Origin: Cacajao melanocephalus
Lineage: Eukaryota > Chordata > Mammalia > Primates > Pitheciidae
Assembly: GCA_963573385.1 (NCBI GenBank)
Contig: CAUYLG010062914.1
Coordinates: forward strand, 62,001-126,000
Direction of reading: 5' to 3'
Length of the DNA: 64,000 nt
Shown here: positions 12,351 through 22,844 of the stretch, piece after piece
How positions within the stretch are numbered: the stretch's first letter is position 1
How the letters are laid out: each line of letters begins with the position of its first letter
Made by a program: the position numbers and the translations under genes
The notes under the pieces: model-generated
The model's input: the letters and a program-made list of their open reading frames with translations, nothing else
What the model was told of the DNA's origin: nothing
Database searches by the model: none

Positions 12351-15300
12351 CTCTTGAATTAACATCTAACATGTCTACTTGGTCTGGTAGTAGTGTCTTT
12401 TTTAAGCAGAAATTAGTATGACAGGATTCACTCTTTATAAATATGTGCTCCTTGTACTAACTTGTTCTCCTTAAGGTGTTTGAAAATGGGGTCTTATGCA
12501 TGATAGCTTTTTTTGTTGTTGTTATTCTGGAATAAATCACATGTGCCTTGAGCTTTAATATGTGAGATCAATTTTACAAGGTCTCTTTTCCAGCTTCGTT
12601 TTTCACCTTCTTTTGTATCACTCCAGCCTTTATGTTATCAAATGTTAGACTGATAAGCATATTCATCGTAATTCATTCCTTACTTTCTATTCTTCAAAAT
12701 GCCAATTGGATCTTAATGAATATGTTTTACTTGATTGGATTTCCAAGGACATTTGGTAATTTTAAACCCCCATCATCTAACAACCTGACATGTGTCTATT
12801 GCCATTATCAATCCTTGACATATTGGAAAGGTTTTCAAATAACTTTAAGTCTTCTTCCTGGACAAACTTTAAGGAATCCTCCTACCAGCTTATCCTAGTT
12901 TCTGTGATAGAAGAAAGCGTGTGCGTTTTATGTGGGTATAATCCACACCACTTTCCCTCAGAGATGCCTTCTTCATCCATATCTTTACTTGTGAACGTAT
13001 TCCTTGTTATGATACTTAGGCTAATAAAAATCATAGAACTGAACCTAATTTCTTCTACTTTTTACATTCTATTTTCACACATTCCTGGTTAAACACAAAA
13101 CAGTAGAACTTTCTTTAGGGAGTTTTTGCACCTCCTTTTACTCTGAATTTGTTTGATCTCCAGTCACACCTTACTCCTTGCTTTAATTTATCTCTTCAAA
13201 AATGGATGTTATAGAATTACCGATTGCCAATATTGATGACTCCTAAGCATTCTTATTTCCTTTCATTCTTAACTGACATAATTTTATTTGTTCTTGCTTA
13301 AATAATTATCACTGATCAGGCAGGAATTAAGCACACAGGAATCCATTCATTCAGTCATTTTTCCAGAAGCATCTCTTGCATGCTTGCTGTGTTAGAGACT
13401 TTTTGATAGATGCACCAACTTCTTAGAGTTGTTTCTGATTCATTACTTAGAAAGACACACTTCAAGAGGGCAGTTGGCAGTCTCTGTACCTTTGAAGAAG
13501 GAATTACTAACACCCTTATTTTTTCTTCATTTCAAACTCTGAGGCCTTTATTCTCTAAGACATCGTGTTCTAATTTTTTTCAATCTGTAGCAGGTCTTCC
13601 CTTGCTTATGTCAGTGGACTGTCTAAATGAAGAGGATACTGGAAATCAGTACATACATAGGCTGTCAGTGTTTCTTTATGTTTCCTTTAAAGACGTTTTC
13701 ATAATGATTAATATAAAAGAATTAATGGGAACAAAAATGTAAACAGTAGTTGATAAAAGACTAGTACCAATTAAAAACATACTGTGAAATATTCAACTTC
13801 ACCAGTGATTTCAAATAGAAATGAAAGCAAAATGCTATCTTTTGCAGCAGAGCAAATAAAATAAAAGATAATACCTAAATTGGTGAGGACATTTTTAAAG
13901 GGACACTCATATATTGTACTGATATGTAGGTGAGTACACTCACTTTGGAGAGAAATCTGTAAATATTAATCAATGATGGCAATATTGACATATATTGTAG
14001 CAGCAAGCAATGAAAATGGAATGTTTTGTAGCTATTTTAAGTAAGGTTTTAAAAGAACTTTGTAATAACATCAAAATACTTCTAACATAATATTACCTCC
14101 AAAAAGCATTATGCAAGTTGATGACAGTTTTCAAACTATGTCCTGAGCATTGACATAAATGCTAGAAGATAATACTTCAGTGTTAAAAGAGATTATGTTT
14201 GTGGGATGGGTTATCTATTATTCTGTATTTCCAAATTTCTTTAAATATCAAATGAAAATAAATGCAACCTAGTAGTTGATATTTTAACATTTTCAATACC
14301 AGATATGTCAGTGAAGAATTCATAAAATAAAGTGCCCTGAGGGATTTCACAGGCTGAATGCTTCTACTTTTTAAAATGTATTAATAGAAAAAATGACTAA
14401 ATCTATATAAAATGTTTTCCTTTTTTCAGTGAGTGACTCATCCATTTAGAAAACCCTTGATGACCTGGCTCACAAAGAATATAGTTTCAAGTGCACAGGG
14501 TCCCCAGCCTGATGTGTGTGCATGCATTCATGCCTATCACTCTGCTCAGCTGCGTGTGGACAGCTTATATGAAGGAGGACTGCGTACATATGGTCAGAGA
14601 AGAAAGTCATTCCAAACATAAAAATGCTTTGAAAAAAAATACATCATAAAAGTATAATATTTTCACTAAACTTTTTCATGTCTGACTTTAACATTCCCTA
14701 CCAAGCAACCAATAGTTACAGCCTCAGCTCCTTTGATCTGTCCTAATGTAAACTCCCTCACTAATATAATGTATTTTTTCCAGTTTGGTTATTGATTTAA
14801 GTCTAGTCTGAACACTCAAATATGAAACTAGCCACTATTTTATTTATTGGCTGCTTCAATCTCCAAGATGATTGTGGAATGACAATGGATGGATTTTCCA
14901 GGTCTCTAATTCAGAATATTTAACTAAATTTTCTGCATCCTCCTCCTTCATTCTGATGACTAAAAGCATGGACCATAAATAAAAACAAAAACAAAACATA
15001 TACTATTATCTGATTCCAGGACCCTTTACTGATAAAAATGAAAGCCCATTAAAACTCTCATGCCCACACTTCTCTCTAGACTTCAGAGTAAGAGAATTCT
15101 GTCCTAGAATTGTTGACATTTCTCTGGAAAAACATGTTTAATTCATCATGCTTTGTGGTCAACTATTACAAATGGTGATGTTTTCTTTTCTTTGGTCAAG
15201 CTCTGGACTCCTAAGTACTTCCACTGTCATATTTGATTAAAATATAAGTGATGAAGGGAGGAAATATATTATAGTATTCATTGCATGGGTACTTCGGGGT

Positions 15301-15413
15301 GATGGGACAATGACTGATTTAAATTTATTTTGCATCCTAAAGAGTTTCCATAATGAGGATTGAGTTTATATCATTTTTTAAATTAAGGAAAGACAACCCT
15401 CACTATGCACATA

Positions 15414-15443
15414 CTCTCTCTCTCTCTTTCTCTTTGTGTCTCA

Positions 15444-15507
<64 letters not shown>
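15414..15507. repeat. (CT)n(CA)n microsatellite
   Basis: An interrupted CT run is followed by an uninterrupted CT run and then about a dozen CA units. The 71-codon frame across it (15353-15568) is just translated repeat. Confidence 0.95.
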
Positions 15508-15670
15508 AACAAATGAAAAGACAAGAGGTGAGATCAAGGTGAAAACCGGCATTGTACTAAGCCAGTAAGTACTGCTTCTTATGCTTCTCAGTCCTCAGTT
15601 CTTTAGGTTGGGAGTTTTCCTTTCACTATTTTCATCTCCTCCAATTCATTTATCAATGATTTTTAACACA

Positions 15671-15960
15671 AATTTTGCCTTTATTTCTTGTTCAAAATAC
15701 TTCCATGACTACCATGAAGACTATTTATGGATGAAGGCTGACCATTTTAAGACATACAAAGCCTCCCATGATATAGTACCTGTTCATTTCCCCATTCTGT
15801 ACCCTGCATCTAGGCTTTTAAAAAATATTTCTCTGTGTTATTGCTCATGCCATGGCATCCCCTCTGTTTTCTTCCACCTTTATCTACTTGGTGAACTTGC
15901 ATCCTTCAACATAACACAGCTCAACATAATTCTATACTTAAACTTTACTGAACGTGCACA
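15671..15960 (+). mobile_element. L2 fragment; its first 100 bp are local duplication copy 2
   Basis: Segments cttccatgactacc, acatacaaagcctcccatga, tgctcatgccatggcatccc, and gcatccttcaacataacaca follow the order of the L2 3' part (TACAAAGCCCTCCATGATCTG ... CATCCTTCAARGCCCAGCTC). Its first 100 bases are 90% identical to 12251-12350. Confidence 0.6.
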
Positions 15961-16989
15961 AAGAACTTGATCTTTCTTTATTTTCCCATTGCATTTCAGC
16001 AACTTCTATGACACTAGTTGTTTTATTAATTATTTACATGCATTAGTATGAGACTATTTTATTTTGCTTTCTATCACCAAGAGCCTTGAAGCACTTTGAA
16101 ATCAAAGAATGTTTATATGTGAATTTACATTAAGTAAGAGTGAAGATTTAAATTAAACTTTGTTTCTCTTTTAAAAATAATCCTTACCCCAACAGTAGCA
16201 CTGGTTTTATGTTATCGAAGTTTACAATCTTTATGTCATTTTATGTCATCTCTTCTGTTATGGAAAGTGCTAGGAATGAGTCTATGCCTTTATTCCTTGG
16301 CCTTCTTTGCAAGAGTATCAAAGAACAATGCTGTAGTACTTCCTGTTCTACATAGTCATGTGACTTAAGCAAGTACATCCGCCGGCCAGTGAGGTCCCTT
16401 AACAGCCTGATTAAACATGAGATTGAACGGTTAAGCGAATCACTTTTATTCATGTCGAAACATGAATGGTGAAGTTTTGAAAATTTTATATATAACACTT
16501 TAATAACTAAAAAGAAACTTGACTTAGGAATAGTGCTTATATTAAAATCAGTGTTTGTCACTGTTTCATGAAGTTTTTACAAATTTTACTTGATATTACT
16601 GATTGATTGCTTTAACTTTGAAACGCAGAACAATGCCATAGTAAGAATGTAATATACTACTCTGTTAACCCAAAACATAATGTAAATAGGTTTAGTGTAT
16701 ATTTGTGGAGAAAATTTTACATATGCATCATGTCTTTTTACCTCAGCAGAAAATGGCAAGGGTTCAGGTTTCTTTGGGAATTCAAAATTTCTTTTGAGAC
16801 ATATTAGGTATCACGTGTGACACAAGCAAAAGCCTATGATCCTCAGCATTTTGGAAAGTTGCTACTCTTTAAGATAAGTGATGTTCCTGAGGTTGTGCAC
16901 GATGTCCAGTCATGCCATTCAGCTGCATAAGCAATTCTTCTGACAGATAGCTGGTTTTCTACAACCCTAGCATTATTTTAGCAGGAGAA

Positions 16990-17119
16990 GGTAGTATTTG
17001 GTGTGTTGCAATTTGTGTTACATGCCCATGGAACATCTCTGGACATTACCTCAGGAGGAGGGATTAAGAGAAGGAGGAGCTGTGGCTGAAGACATTTAAT
17101 GGCAGAATGAATGGAAATT
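16990..17119 (+). promoter_or_regulatory. CPS1: CPS1 proximal promoter region
   Basis: This lies immediately upstream of the liver 5' UTR. It contains GTTGCAAT at 17005-17012, a good C/EBP half palindrome, at roughly -115 to -145, the range where C/EBP binding is described for rat Cps1. A weak TATA-like TTTAAT at 17095-17100 sits about 25-50 bases before the likely start. There is no CpG island, consistent with a tissue-specific liver promoter. Exact boundaries are estimates. Confidence 0.5.
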
Positions 17120-17219
17120 CAAAGATCGCTGAGCAGTCAGACTTAAACACTGACTGCACTCCCTCCCAGATTTCTTTTACATTAATTAAAAAGTCTTATC
17201 ACAAAATCTCATAAAATAT

Positions 17220-17225
17220 ATGTAA
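17220..17225 (+). promoter_or_regulatory. Minimal start-stop uORF (ATG-TAA) in the CPS1 leader
   Basis: An ATG directly followed by TAA lies 34 nt upstream of the main start codon and in a different frame. Start-stop elements of this kind can stall or terminate scanning ribosomes in other mRNAs. The context (A at -3, T at +4) is moderate. Whether it acts here is inference. Confidence 0.5.
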
Positions 17226-17230
17226 TTTCA

Positions 17231-17241
17231 TTTAATTTTAG
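17231..17241 (+). promoter_or_regulatory. CPS1: Probable splice acceptor for the long CPS1 isoform
   Basis: The run tttaattttag ends 18 nt, exactly six codons, before the start ATG. Those codons read Ser-Gln-Ile-Ile-Phe-Lys in frame with Met1, with no stop. The long human isoform is remembered to begin with a few extra residues including Pro-Gln-Ile-Ile-Lys before Met1, which fits an upstream exon spliced here. The upstream exon is not identified in this window; in human it lies much further away. Confidence 0.5.
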
Positions 17242-17259
17242 TCACAAATCATCTTCAAA

Positions 17260-17385
17260 ATGATGAGGATTTTGACAGCTTGCAAAGTGGTGAGGACACT
17301 GAAGACTGGTTTTGGCCTTACCAATGTGACTGCACCCCAAAAATGGAAATTTTCAAGACCTGGCAACAGACTTCTTTCTGTCAAG
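17260..17385 (+). CDS. CPS1: CPS1 exon 1: start codon and mitochondrial transit peptide (residues 1-42)
   Basis: 126 nt, 42 codons, followed by donor gtaata. The start ATG has A at -3 and is the first of two adjacent ATG codons (Met-Met-Arg-Ile-Leu); human has Thr at position 2, so 17260 is kept as the start by homology. The segment is rich in Lys/Arg (R3, K9, R12, K15, K28, K30, R33, R37, K42) and has no Asp or Glu, as expected for a matrix-targeting peptide. In the family it is removed near residue 38. Compared with my memory of human there are changes at 2, 8, 20, 26 and 36, so the presequence evolves faster than the enzyme body. It is followed by the 15.8 kb intron 1. Confidence 0.97.
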
Positions 17386-18462
17386 GTAATACCCATATTT
17401 ATTGTTTCTGGTAAAATAGTATGGGGTATAGTTTAGCAGTGAAGCCAACGTCTTCCTTACAAAGCAAATACAATTTTGAATGTAGCTCCGAAGTATTAAT
17501 TTATTAATATTTGCTTTACTATGGAACCTACTGATTTAGCAAATGCTAATTTTTATCTTCTGTGAGTAAAATGACAGTAATTTTTACCCAACATAAACAA
17601 TGATGACAATTCCTGTGAACATGTAAAATGTAAGTACACTGCTTGGGAAAGGAACATCTTTTCTTTCATAGACAGCTTTCTGTGCCTAGGTACTATTGCT
17701 TATTGTTTCGATTTTTAAAATGGAGCGGCTCATATGTGTGTGAGCCACATTATGGTATATAGTGTGTTAAGCTCTGTTCTGTAAATAGGGCTTACTGAAA
17801 CGTTGTCTTTTGAAATACCATTTTAAAAAATTTAAAATATAATTAGAAAATATGTGGTTTTGATATTTGCAGGTCATCATGTAGACACTGCTTTAGCTTT
17901 TTCCTTTTCCTTCTGGCTGTTTTTTTGGACAGGCCAAATTTATTATTTTCATTTTGCAGAGTAATACATAGAGGCAGATTGCAGCTGATAATTCTGCCCC
18001 TTCACAGGTGTCTATAACTGAGGGGGCAAGCCCAAGAAAGAAACATTAATTGCCCTTCTTCCTACCTCAGCATTGAATTATGAAATTCATGTAGGAACCT
18101 CTGCCCCTTCCTACAACTTTATGAAGACGTTCATTATCAGAGAAGCCTGAAATTACTCCATAGGAACTTTGCCAATGAAAATAGTCTTTAGTGAATATAA
18201 GTTTATATAATCATATTAGCTTTAGATATACTGCTTTTTTAGTAGTAAAAGCTGTAAAATTTGAAATAGAAAAAACAAAACCTCTGTCTGTTGGTGTCAC
18301 AATAGGATCTCATAGTTCGGAGTGTTCTGCTTATACTCTGTTTGCTCACTGAGTTGATTAAGTTTCTGTTCCTTCAGTTGCTCAAGTCAGGATTCAGTGG
18401 GGTTTTGGTCCTGACACTTGCAAGGCCAAGGAATACTCATAGATTCTTGTGGCCTTCAGGGA

Positions 18463-18562
18463 TAGGAATGGAAAAGGAATAAGTGTAAAAGGAAAGGAAG
18501 AGATATGGAGACACGGGGAGGGGAGAAGGGTAAGGGATGGGAGGGAGAAAGAGAGAGAAACT
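18463..18562. repeat. Purine-rich (G/A) tract
   Basis: About 100 bases are dominated by G and A on the + strand, with blocks such as ggggaggggagaaggg. It is a mirror-like low-complexity tract in intron 1. Confidence 0.7.
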
Positions 18563-18730
18563 AGCTCAAGATCCCAGGAGAAAGGAGAGAACACGTAAAG
18601 TAGCCTTAGTACTGTAACAACTTCAGTCTTTAACACTGAGAAGATTCTAACAAGAGTATAGGATATTACCATGTTAAATTAAGAAAACCAGAAAATAAAA
18701 TGTCTTTTACATAGTCACATATTTAAATAT

Positions 18731-18863
18731 ATCTGACTTTACTCTTTTTAGATGAAGATCATATTTTAAAGATAGTTAAATCATTAGGATGTAGTTACAT
18801 AACAGCCAGTGAAGGGAACTGAAAATGGTCACTAAAGGTTAGTGCATTATGTCTAGTGATAGA
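18731..18863 (+). repeat. Local duplication copy A (pairs with 19628-19764)
   Basis: It aligns with 19628-19764 at about 88% identity with three small indels. Shared blocks include ttttaaagatagttaaa, gccagtgaagggaactga and gcattatgtctagt. No repeat family is recognised. Confidence 0.85.
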
Positions 18864-19627
18864 CATTTTCTTGAATTTAGTTTAATTATAGCAAAAGAGT
18901 GGGAAAGGAGAATAGTCTATACTAACATCAAAGACATAGCAACTAGATATAAACTATGAGAATTTATTGTTAGTAATACCTCAAGGGGACTCATATATGA
19001 GCTCAGAGAAAATCAGTAGTAATGAAAGTTTTGTCACCTATGATTATATGTGCCATTTAATATAGCAAAGCTGGGTGTCTTGGAATATCTTCTTCTCATT
19101 CTGTAAGACAGTAGATACACAGGTAAGGATAGGTGCAGCTTCATCAGTTACCAGAAACAGCAAAATTGAGTGAGTATTTACTTAAAATGGCATAGATATG
19201 ATTGAGATTAGAAGCCACTTCTCCAAGATCACAATGAGTGCTCCATACAATCACCACCACAATTACAACCACAACAAAATGGTCTAATTATGTGGATGGA
19301 TTACTGTGAAAGCAGTTCTAGCTCATGGTGACAGATCTGTTTCAAGGGTCTGTCACAATGCACAGCTAAGAATGACAAATTTGTAGGAAGACTAAGCCAT
19401 CACTTCTTGGTGTAAAAGCCATTACTCACACTCAATCATTACTGGCCAGAGTTTTGAAGGAATGCCAAGCACAAAAAATAGAAGTTCTTGAACTTCACAA
19501 CAGTGAATTAAAATTCCATAGAGCAGCGCAAGGGGATTTGTGTTATTACTCAGTTATTTTGAAATAGTCCTCTACCTACTTTTCTTCCTCCCTTCACTTT
19601 AAAAACTCAACTGTCTTAGAAAAATGT

Positions 19628-19764
19628 ATCAGAATTTACTATTTTTAGATGTACATCGTATTTTAAAGATAGTTAAAATCATTAGGATATAGTTACATAA
19701 TGGCCAGTGAAGGGAACTGAGAAGAGTCACTTTAAAGGTTAGTAGCATTATGTCTAGTTATAGA
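19628..19764 (+). repeat. Local duplication copy B (pairs with 18731-18863)
   Basis: This is the second copy of the intron 1 duplicate, 897 bases downstream of copy A and in the same orientation. Identity stops at both edges. Confidence 0.85.
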
Positions 19765-20184
19765 TGGTAAATGGATTGTGAAAGACACCCCATGGTCACA
19801 TCTATAATCATTGCCCTGTAAATTGGGTTGCTTTTTCAATGTATTTAGAGGCCGCTTTTCCTCTCTCTTTGACGACAGAGAGGGTGGTTTTGACGACAGC
19901 AATGATGCACTTGTAATTTTATGTGGCCCTTCCCTGACTATTTGTCTGTGGCTAATATTTACAGAGTGCCTTGCCAGTCGACACAATTATATTTTACTTA
20001 AGGAAAGAGGAAAGAATTTCAAGGTGCTCTATATTTTAATGAAAGTTGATATCAAAGATATAAATGATCAACAAATATAAAGTACTAAAGTTTTAGAGAT
20101 ATAATCTTTTTCCATTAGTATTGAAAATGTTCAGTGCCTATTATTACATTCAGCATGTTGTAACAATATAGTGAGAAATACTCT

Positions 20185-20350
20185 GGATGGGGCACAAAAT
20201 GATCTGGATTCTAACCCCTGTTATGCATTTCCTAATGCTGTCATCTTGGTCAAGTCACACATTCTCTGAACCTAAATTTTGTCATCTTTATAGTGGAAAT
20301 GATGACTGATTTACTCAAAGGATTATGTGATTGTCACACATGAACAATTC
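20185..20350 (+). mobile_element. MIR fragment
   Basis: It has gatctggattctaacccctg, catcttggtcaagtcacaca, ttctctgaacctaaattttg, and gtggaaatgatgactgattt, in MIR consensus order (GGTTCRAATCC ... CTTGGGCAAGTYAC ... CTCTGAGCCTCAGTTT). Confidence 0.65.
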
Positions 20351-20704
20351 TTAAAAATCTTTAAAGTTTTAAATTTAAACCATTAAACTGAACACTTTAA
20401 AGTGAAAACTGGATATTTTTTTTAAAATTCCATTCTATACATTATAGTAGAAGGACTTAGTAGAGGGTTAGATCAAAGAGTCCTTATGTTTTTTATCGAC
20501 TGCAAGTTGTTGCAATGACAAGATATTTGATAAGAATTCTCAAATATTTATAATAATGGTTCTTTCACTTTTGCCTTAATATTAAATATCTCTAAGAAGA
20601 TATTTCTTATAATAAATCAGACTCAAGGAAAACGAAGCAAATAATCTTTTTTTCAATATGGCAAATTTAATTCCAAAAGGCAGAATAGACCCATAATAAC
20701 CTAT

Positions 20705-20860
20705 TTTATTCATTCATTCATTTATTCTTTAATAAACATTCAACCTCTACCATGGGAGTATACAGGAAGAATGATAAATAGAAATAAGTGGATAATAAGA
20801 GAATATTCTCTGATTTCAAGAAACTTACAGACTTAAGAATTCTGAGTTCACAAGTCCTGG
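20705..20860 (-). mobile_element. Possible L2 fragment
   Basis: attcattcattcatttattc, then taataaacattcaacctcta and gatttcaagaaacttacaga resembles the reverse complement of the L2 3' terminus with its TGAATGAA tail. Ends are approximate. Confidence 0.5.
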
Positions 20861-22796
20861 AAAGTCACCAAGACTAAATAGTTTTATTTTTAGTTGCAAA
20901 TGAATTTGGAAATCAAAGGTATTAAATTGTAAAGGTTAAGTTCCCTATGAATAGAAAAGTGTTCAATAAGTACTGCTTCTAACATTAATCCACTAATTTT
21001 TGAACGATGGTGACCTGTGTTATAATTAAGCTGGGAACCTAACAATCCAAGTGTCCTCTCTGATACTTCAGATACAAATGAGCTCTAGGAGTCATTATTT
21101 CTTTTAAAAGGCATTCATTTTGTAAGATTTTGTATTCTGATTTTGATATAGAAGTATCTATTTAGTTCAGTCTTGAGGAGCTATTGTCATTTGATTAGAA
21201 ATTGGCAACTATAAAAACTCCTACAATTAGAATCATTTACTTATATTGTAATAGCTTTAAAGACATTCACAGGAAATAAAACTCATTATTATATTGGAGC
21301 CTCTGTACATACTAGATGTAGGAGTGGGGATAGGGTTATCACACACTTTTAAGAATAACTTTTTATTAGACTTTTACTGTATATAGACACATTTTAGGAC
21401 TGGATTTCATCTATGGAATCTACATTTTTGAAATATTAATTGTGTTCCAGTCCCAAATGAGCTATTGCAGAATTCATTTGCCTGATGGACAACTTTACAT
21501 ATTTTTGGAGTACAATATTTCTCTAATTGGGAGATGGCCTTTCTTTTGAGCATTTTTATTTTATCCTTTTTACATCCTCAATTTTCTAAAATATATACTC
21601 ATTTATTTGTTACCAACAATGCATTGACATTATGGGCTTCTTGACATAAAACCCTTGAAAAAACTGTAGGTCAAACGTCCTAGACAGGTGAAGTGAGTGA
21701 GGTACCTGGGATGCAAAATTTAAGAAGGCTGTCACTGTTCGTGTCATTATGTACCTCTCTGAGTATTAGACACTAAGCACATCACTCAGTATACTCCAGT
21801 CCCAGCTCTGGGTCAGAAGCTAAGCATTCTGGCTGTAGAACTGCATAAGGGACTAGCACTAATCTTGACCTATGCTTTCCTCTCCCTTATTCCAATTTGC
21901 TCATGCTTAGCCAGACTTTCTGATGATCTAGAGGTGACATTAGGTCTTATGCTATGGAAATGGAGATGATTCCTCCGTCTTTACATCTCTATTAGATTTT
22001 CTTCATATATCCAACTTGTTCCAAAGATTGAGGGGTGCTATAGAAAGTTTTCAATCTCTCTCATCCAATGGTCATGCTAGAATTCATTTCAAGGCTTCAG
22101 GAGGAGTTTGCTATGCTACACTGACTGCCTTTGATGTGACTTGTAACTTCCTAGGGCATTTGAAATGATGGAGGCCCAAAGAAAACTGCTTGGGCCAAGG
22201 TCAAAGTTGGTGTTAGGCTCCTCAGCTCTAGTGATCTTTAGCTTCCGTTTGATTTTCTTCATGTGATCTCAATGAGTTTAACTTATAAAAATATGTTCAA
22301 GGCTACTCTGTTTTCTTTTTATGTTCTTTAACTTGTTAAATGCTATACACTGATCTTTTAAATTTCATAGGGAGATAACTGATTAATACGAAGCTCTCAT
22401 AAATGAATCAATAGGGTTGCTACATTATTACAGAATTTCATTAAGTTTCTTCTACAATGCAGAATGAAATATAAGGCCATTTTAATTTATCACCATACAG
22501 TAAAAATTAGCTTACTATATATATGTTCCTCCAGGATTCTGAACAACTTGACATGTAGCAGATGCTCAGTAAGGGCATATTAATAAACCTACACTTTATG
22601 AACATGCTTTGTAATGAAATTTTTATAAATGCTGTATTTTATTTATAATGAGAAACCTTATTGGAATAAAAATAACTCATGAATCTGAATCTTCTGTTTA
22701 TAAATGTTCAGAACATGAAAGTACTCAAGAAAATTAACCTTGTGATTTTGTCCCCCTAACACTGGCTTATGTTTAACCAAAGGCCAATGACTTAAT

Positions 22797-22844
22797 ATTA
22801 ACTTAGAATGTTGTAAGACTATTAACTTAGAATGTGGTAAGGCC
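22797..22844. repeat. 24-bp tandem duplication
   Basis: attaacttagaatgttgtaa at 22797 is repeated as attaacttagaatgtggtaa at 22821, directly adjacent, with only a few mismatches in the 24-base unit. Confidence 0.85.

Larger units (their letters stand above)
10166..16989. other. Non-coding DNA between the candidate enhancer and the promoter
   Basis: No gene is supported. It holds MIR-like pieces (about 10640-10695, 11205-11370), two 90%-identical 100-bp copies at 12251-12350 and 15671-15770, an L2-like piece that includes the second copy, and a CT/CA microsatellite at 15414-15507. The rest is unique, AT-rich and unrecognised. Confidence 0.7.
17120..17259 (+). other. CPS1: CPS1 5' UTR of the liver transcript (approximate)
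   Basis: This is the stretch between the presumed start site and the ATG at 17260. It resembles the liver CPS1 leader as I remember it, beginning near the cactgactgcac segment, but the exact transcription start cannot be set from sequence; 17120-17150 is a reasonable range. It contains a start-stop pair, ATG TAA, at 17220-17225 and a splice-acceptor-like tttaattttag ending at 17241. Confidence 0.55.

Noticed and set aside
15353..15568. Ser-Leu and Thr-His repeat protein
   Set aside because: It is the translation of the CT/CA microsatellite.
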